Source of the DNA: Thermoplasmata archaeon | GTDB lineage: Archaea; Thermoplasmatota; Thermoplasmata; Thermoplasmatales; Thermoplasmataceae | Direction of reading: 5' to 3' | Assembly: GCA_021850505.1 (NCBI GenBank) | Contig: JAJZLW010000112.1 | Span: 1-5,499 of the forward strand | DNA: 5,499 nucleotides | Shown here: positions 5,460 through 5,499 of the stretch, piece after piece | Layout of the letters: the number at the start of each line of letters is the position of its first letter | Numbering within the stretch: the first letter of the stretch is position 1 | Translations under genes and position numbers: made by a program | The notes under the pieces: model-generated | What the model was told of the DNA's origin: nothing | The model's input: only the letters and a program-made list of their open reading frames with translations | Databases searched by the model: none

Positions 5460-5499
5460 TTTCCTGTATTGCAGACACAGGCTAATCTCCGCAAAGCAA

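Noticed and set aside
5261..5494. Minus-strand 77-residue ORF over the tRNA
   Set aside because: It is the translation of the tRNA-Ser gene and its flanks; the perfect tRNA fold explains the sequence.
1..5499. CRISPR array, retron or tandem repeat array
   Set aside because: I found no regularly spaced repeats and no reverse transcriptase or Cas-like protein on either strand.

Overview
The window looks like a piece of a genomic island or plastic zone in an archaeon, most likely of the Thermoplasmata. The support is indirect. Two genes have a TATA-like box centred 26-29 bases before an ATG with no Shine-Dalgarno sequence, which fits leaderless archaeal transcripts. Likely ends are marked by simple T-runs. 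The tRNA gene encodes no CCA. Arginine and isoleucine codons are rich in AGG, AGA and ATA. No single marker gene settles the lineage.

Layout from left to right. Bases 1-518 hold the 3' part of a multi-pass membrane protein gene that enters from outside the window. Bases 726-1094 hold a complete gene for a 122-residue, four-helix membrane protein behind a clear TATA box. Bases 1179-2192 are a degraded IS630-family (DD34E) transposase. Its conserved protein can be followed from end to end only by crossing three single-base frameshifts, and it also carries an in-frame TAG. Bases 2193-2677 are nearly empty, with one possible 53-residue gene. Bases 2678-4408 (minus) hold the main intact gene: a 576-residue fusion of a beta-class amino-methyltransferase (N6-adenine or N4-cytosine) with a C-terminal Mrr-like endonuclease domain. 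It has its own TATA box. Bases 4514-4723 hold a small unrecognised ORF ending just before a T6 run.

Near 4735 the base composition shifts from about 37% G+C to about 45-52%. Beyond that point lie a short minus-strand ORF fragment, a 5'-truncated and catalytically dead tyrosine recombinase (4860 to about 5320), and an intact tRNA-Ser(UGA) on the minus strand (5379-5459). The tRNA's 3' end faces the recombinase remnant.

How the parts relate (inference): a tyrosine recombinase remnant next to the 3' end of a tRNA gene is the usual mark of an integrative element inserted at that tRNA. Here the recombinase has lost its N-terminal half, its nucleophilic tyrosine and a second active-site position, so the element can no longer move by itself. 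The methyltransferase-nuclease fusion is the cargo gene that still looks functional. It could work as a one-protein restriction-modification or modification-linked defence system. The transposon remnant shows that the region has collected and then degraded mobile DNA.
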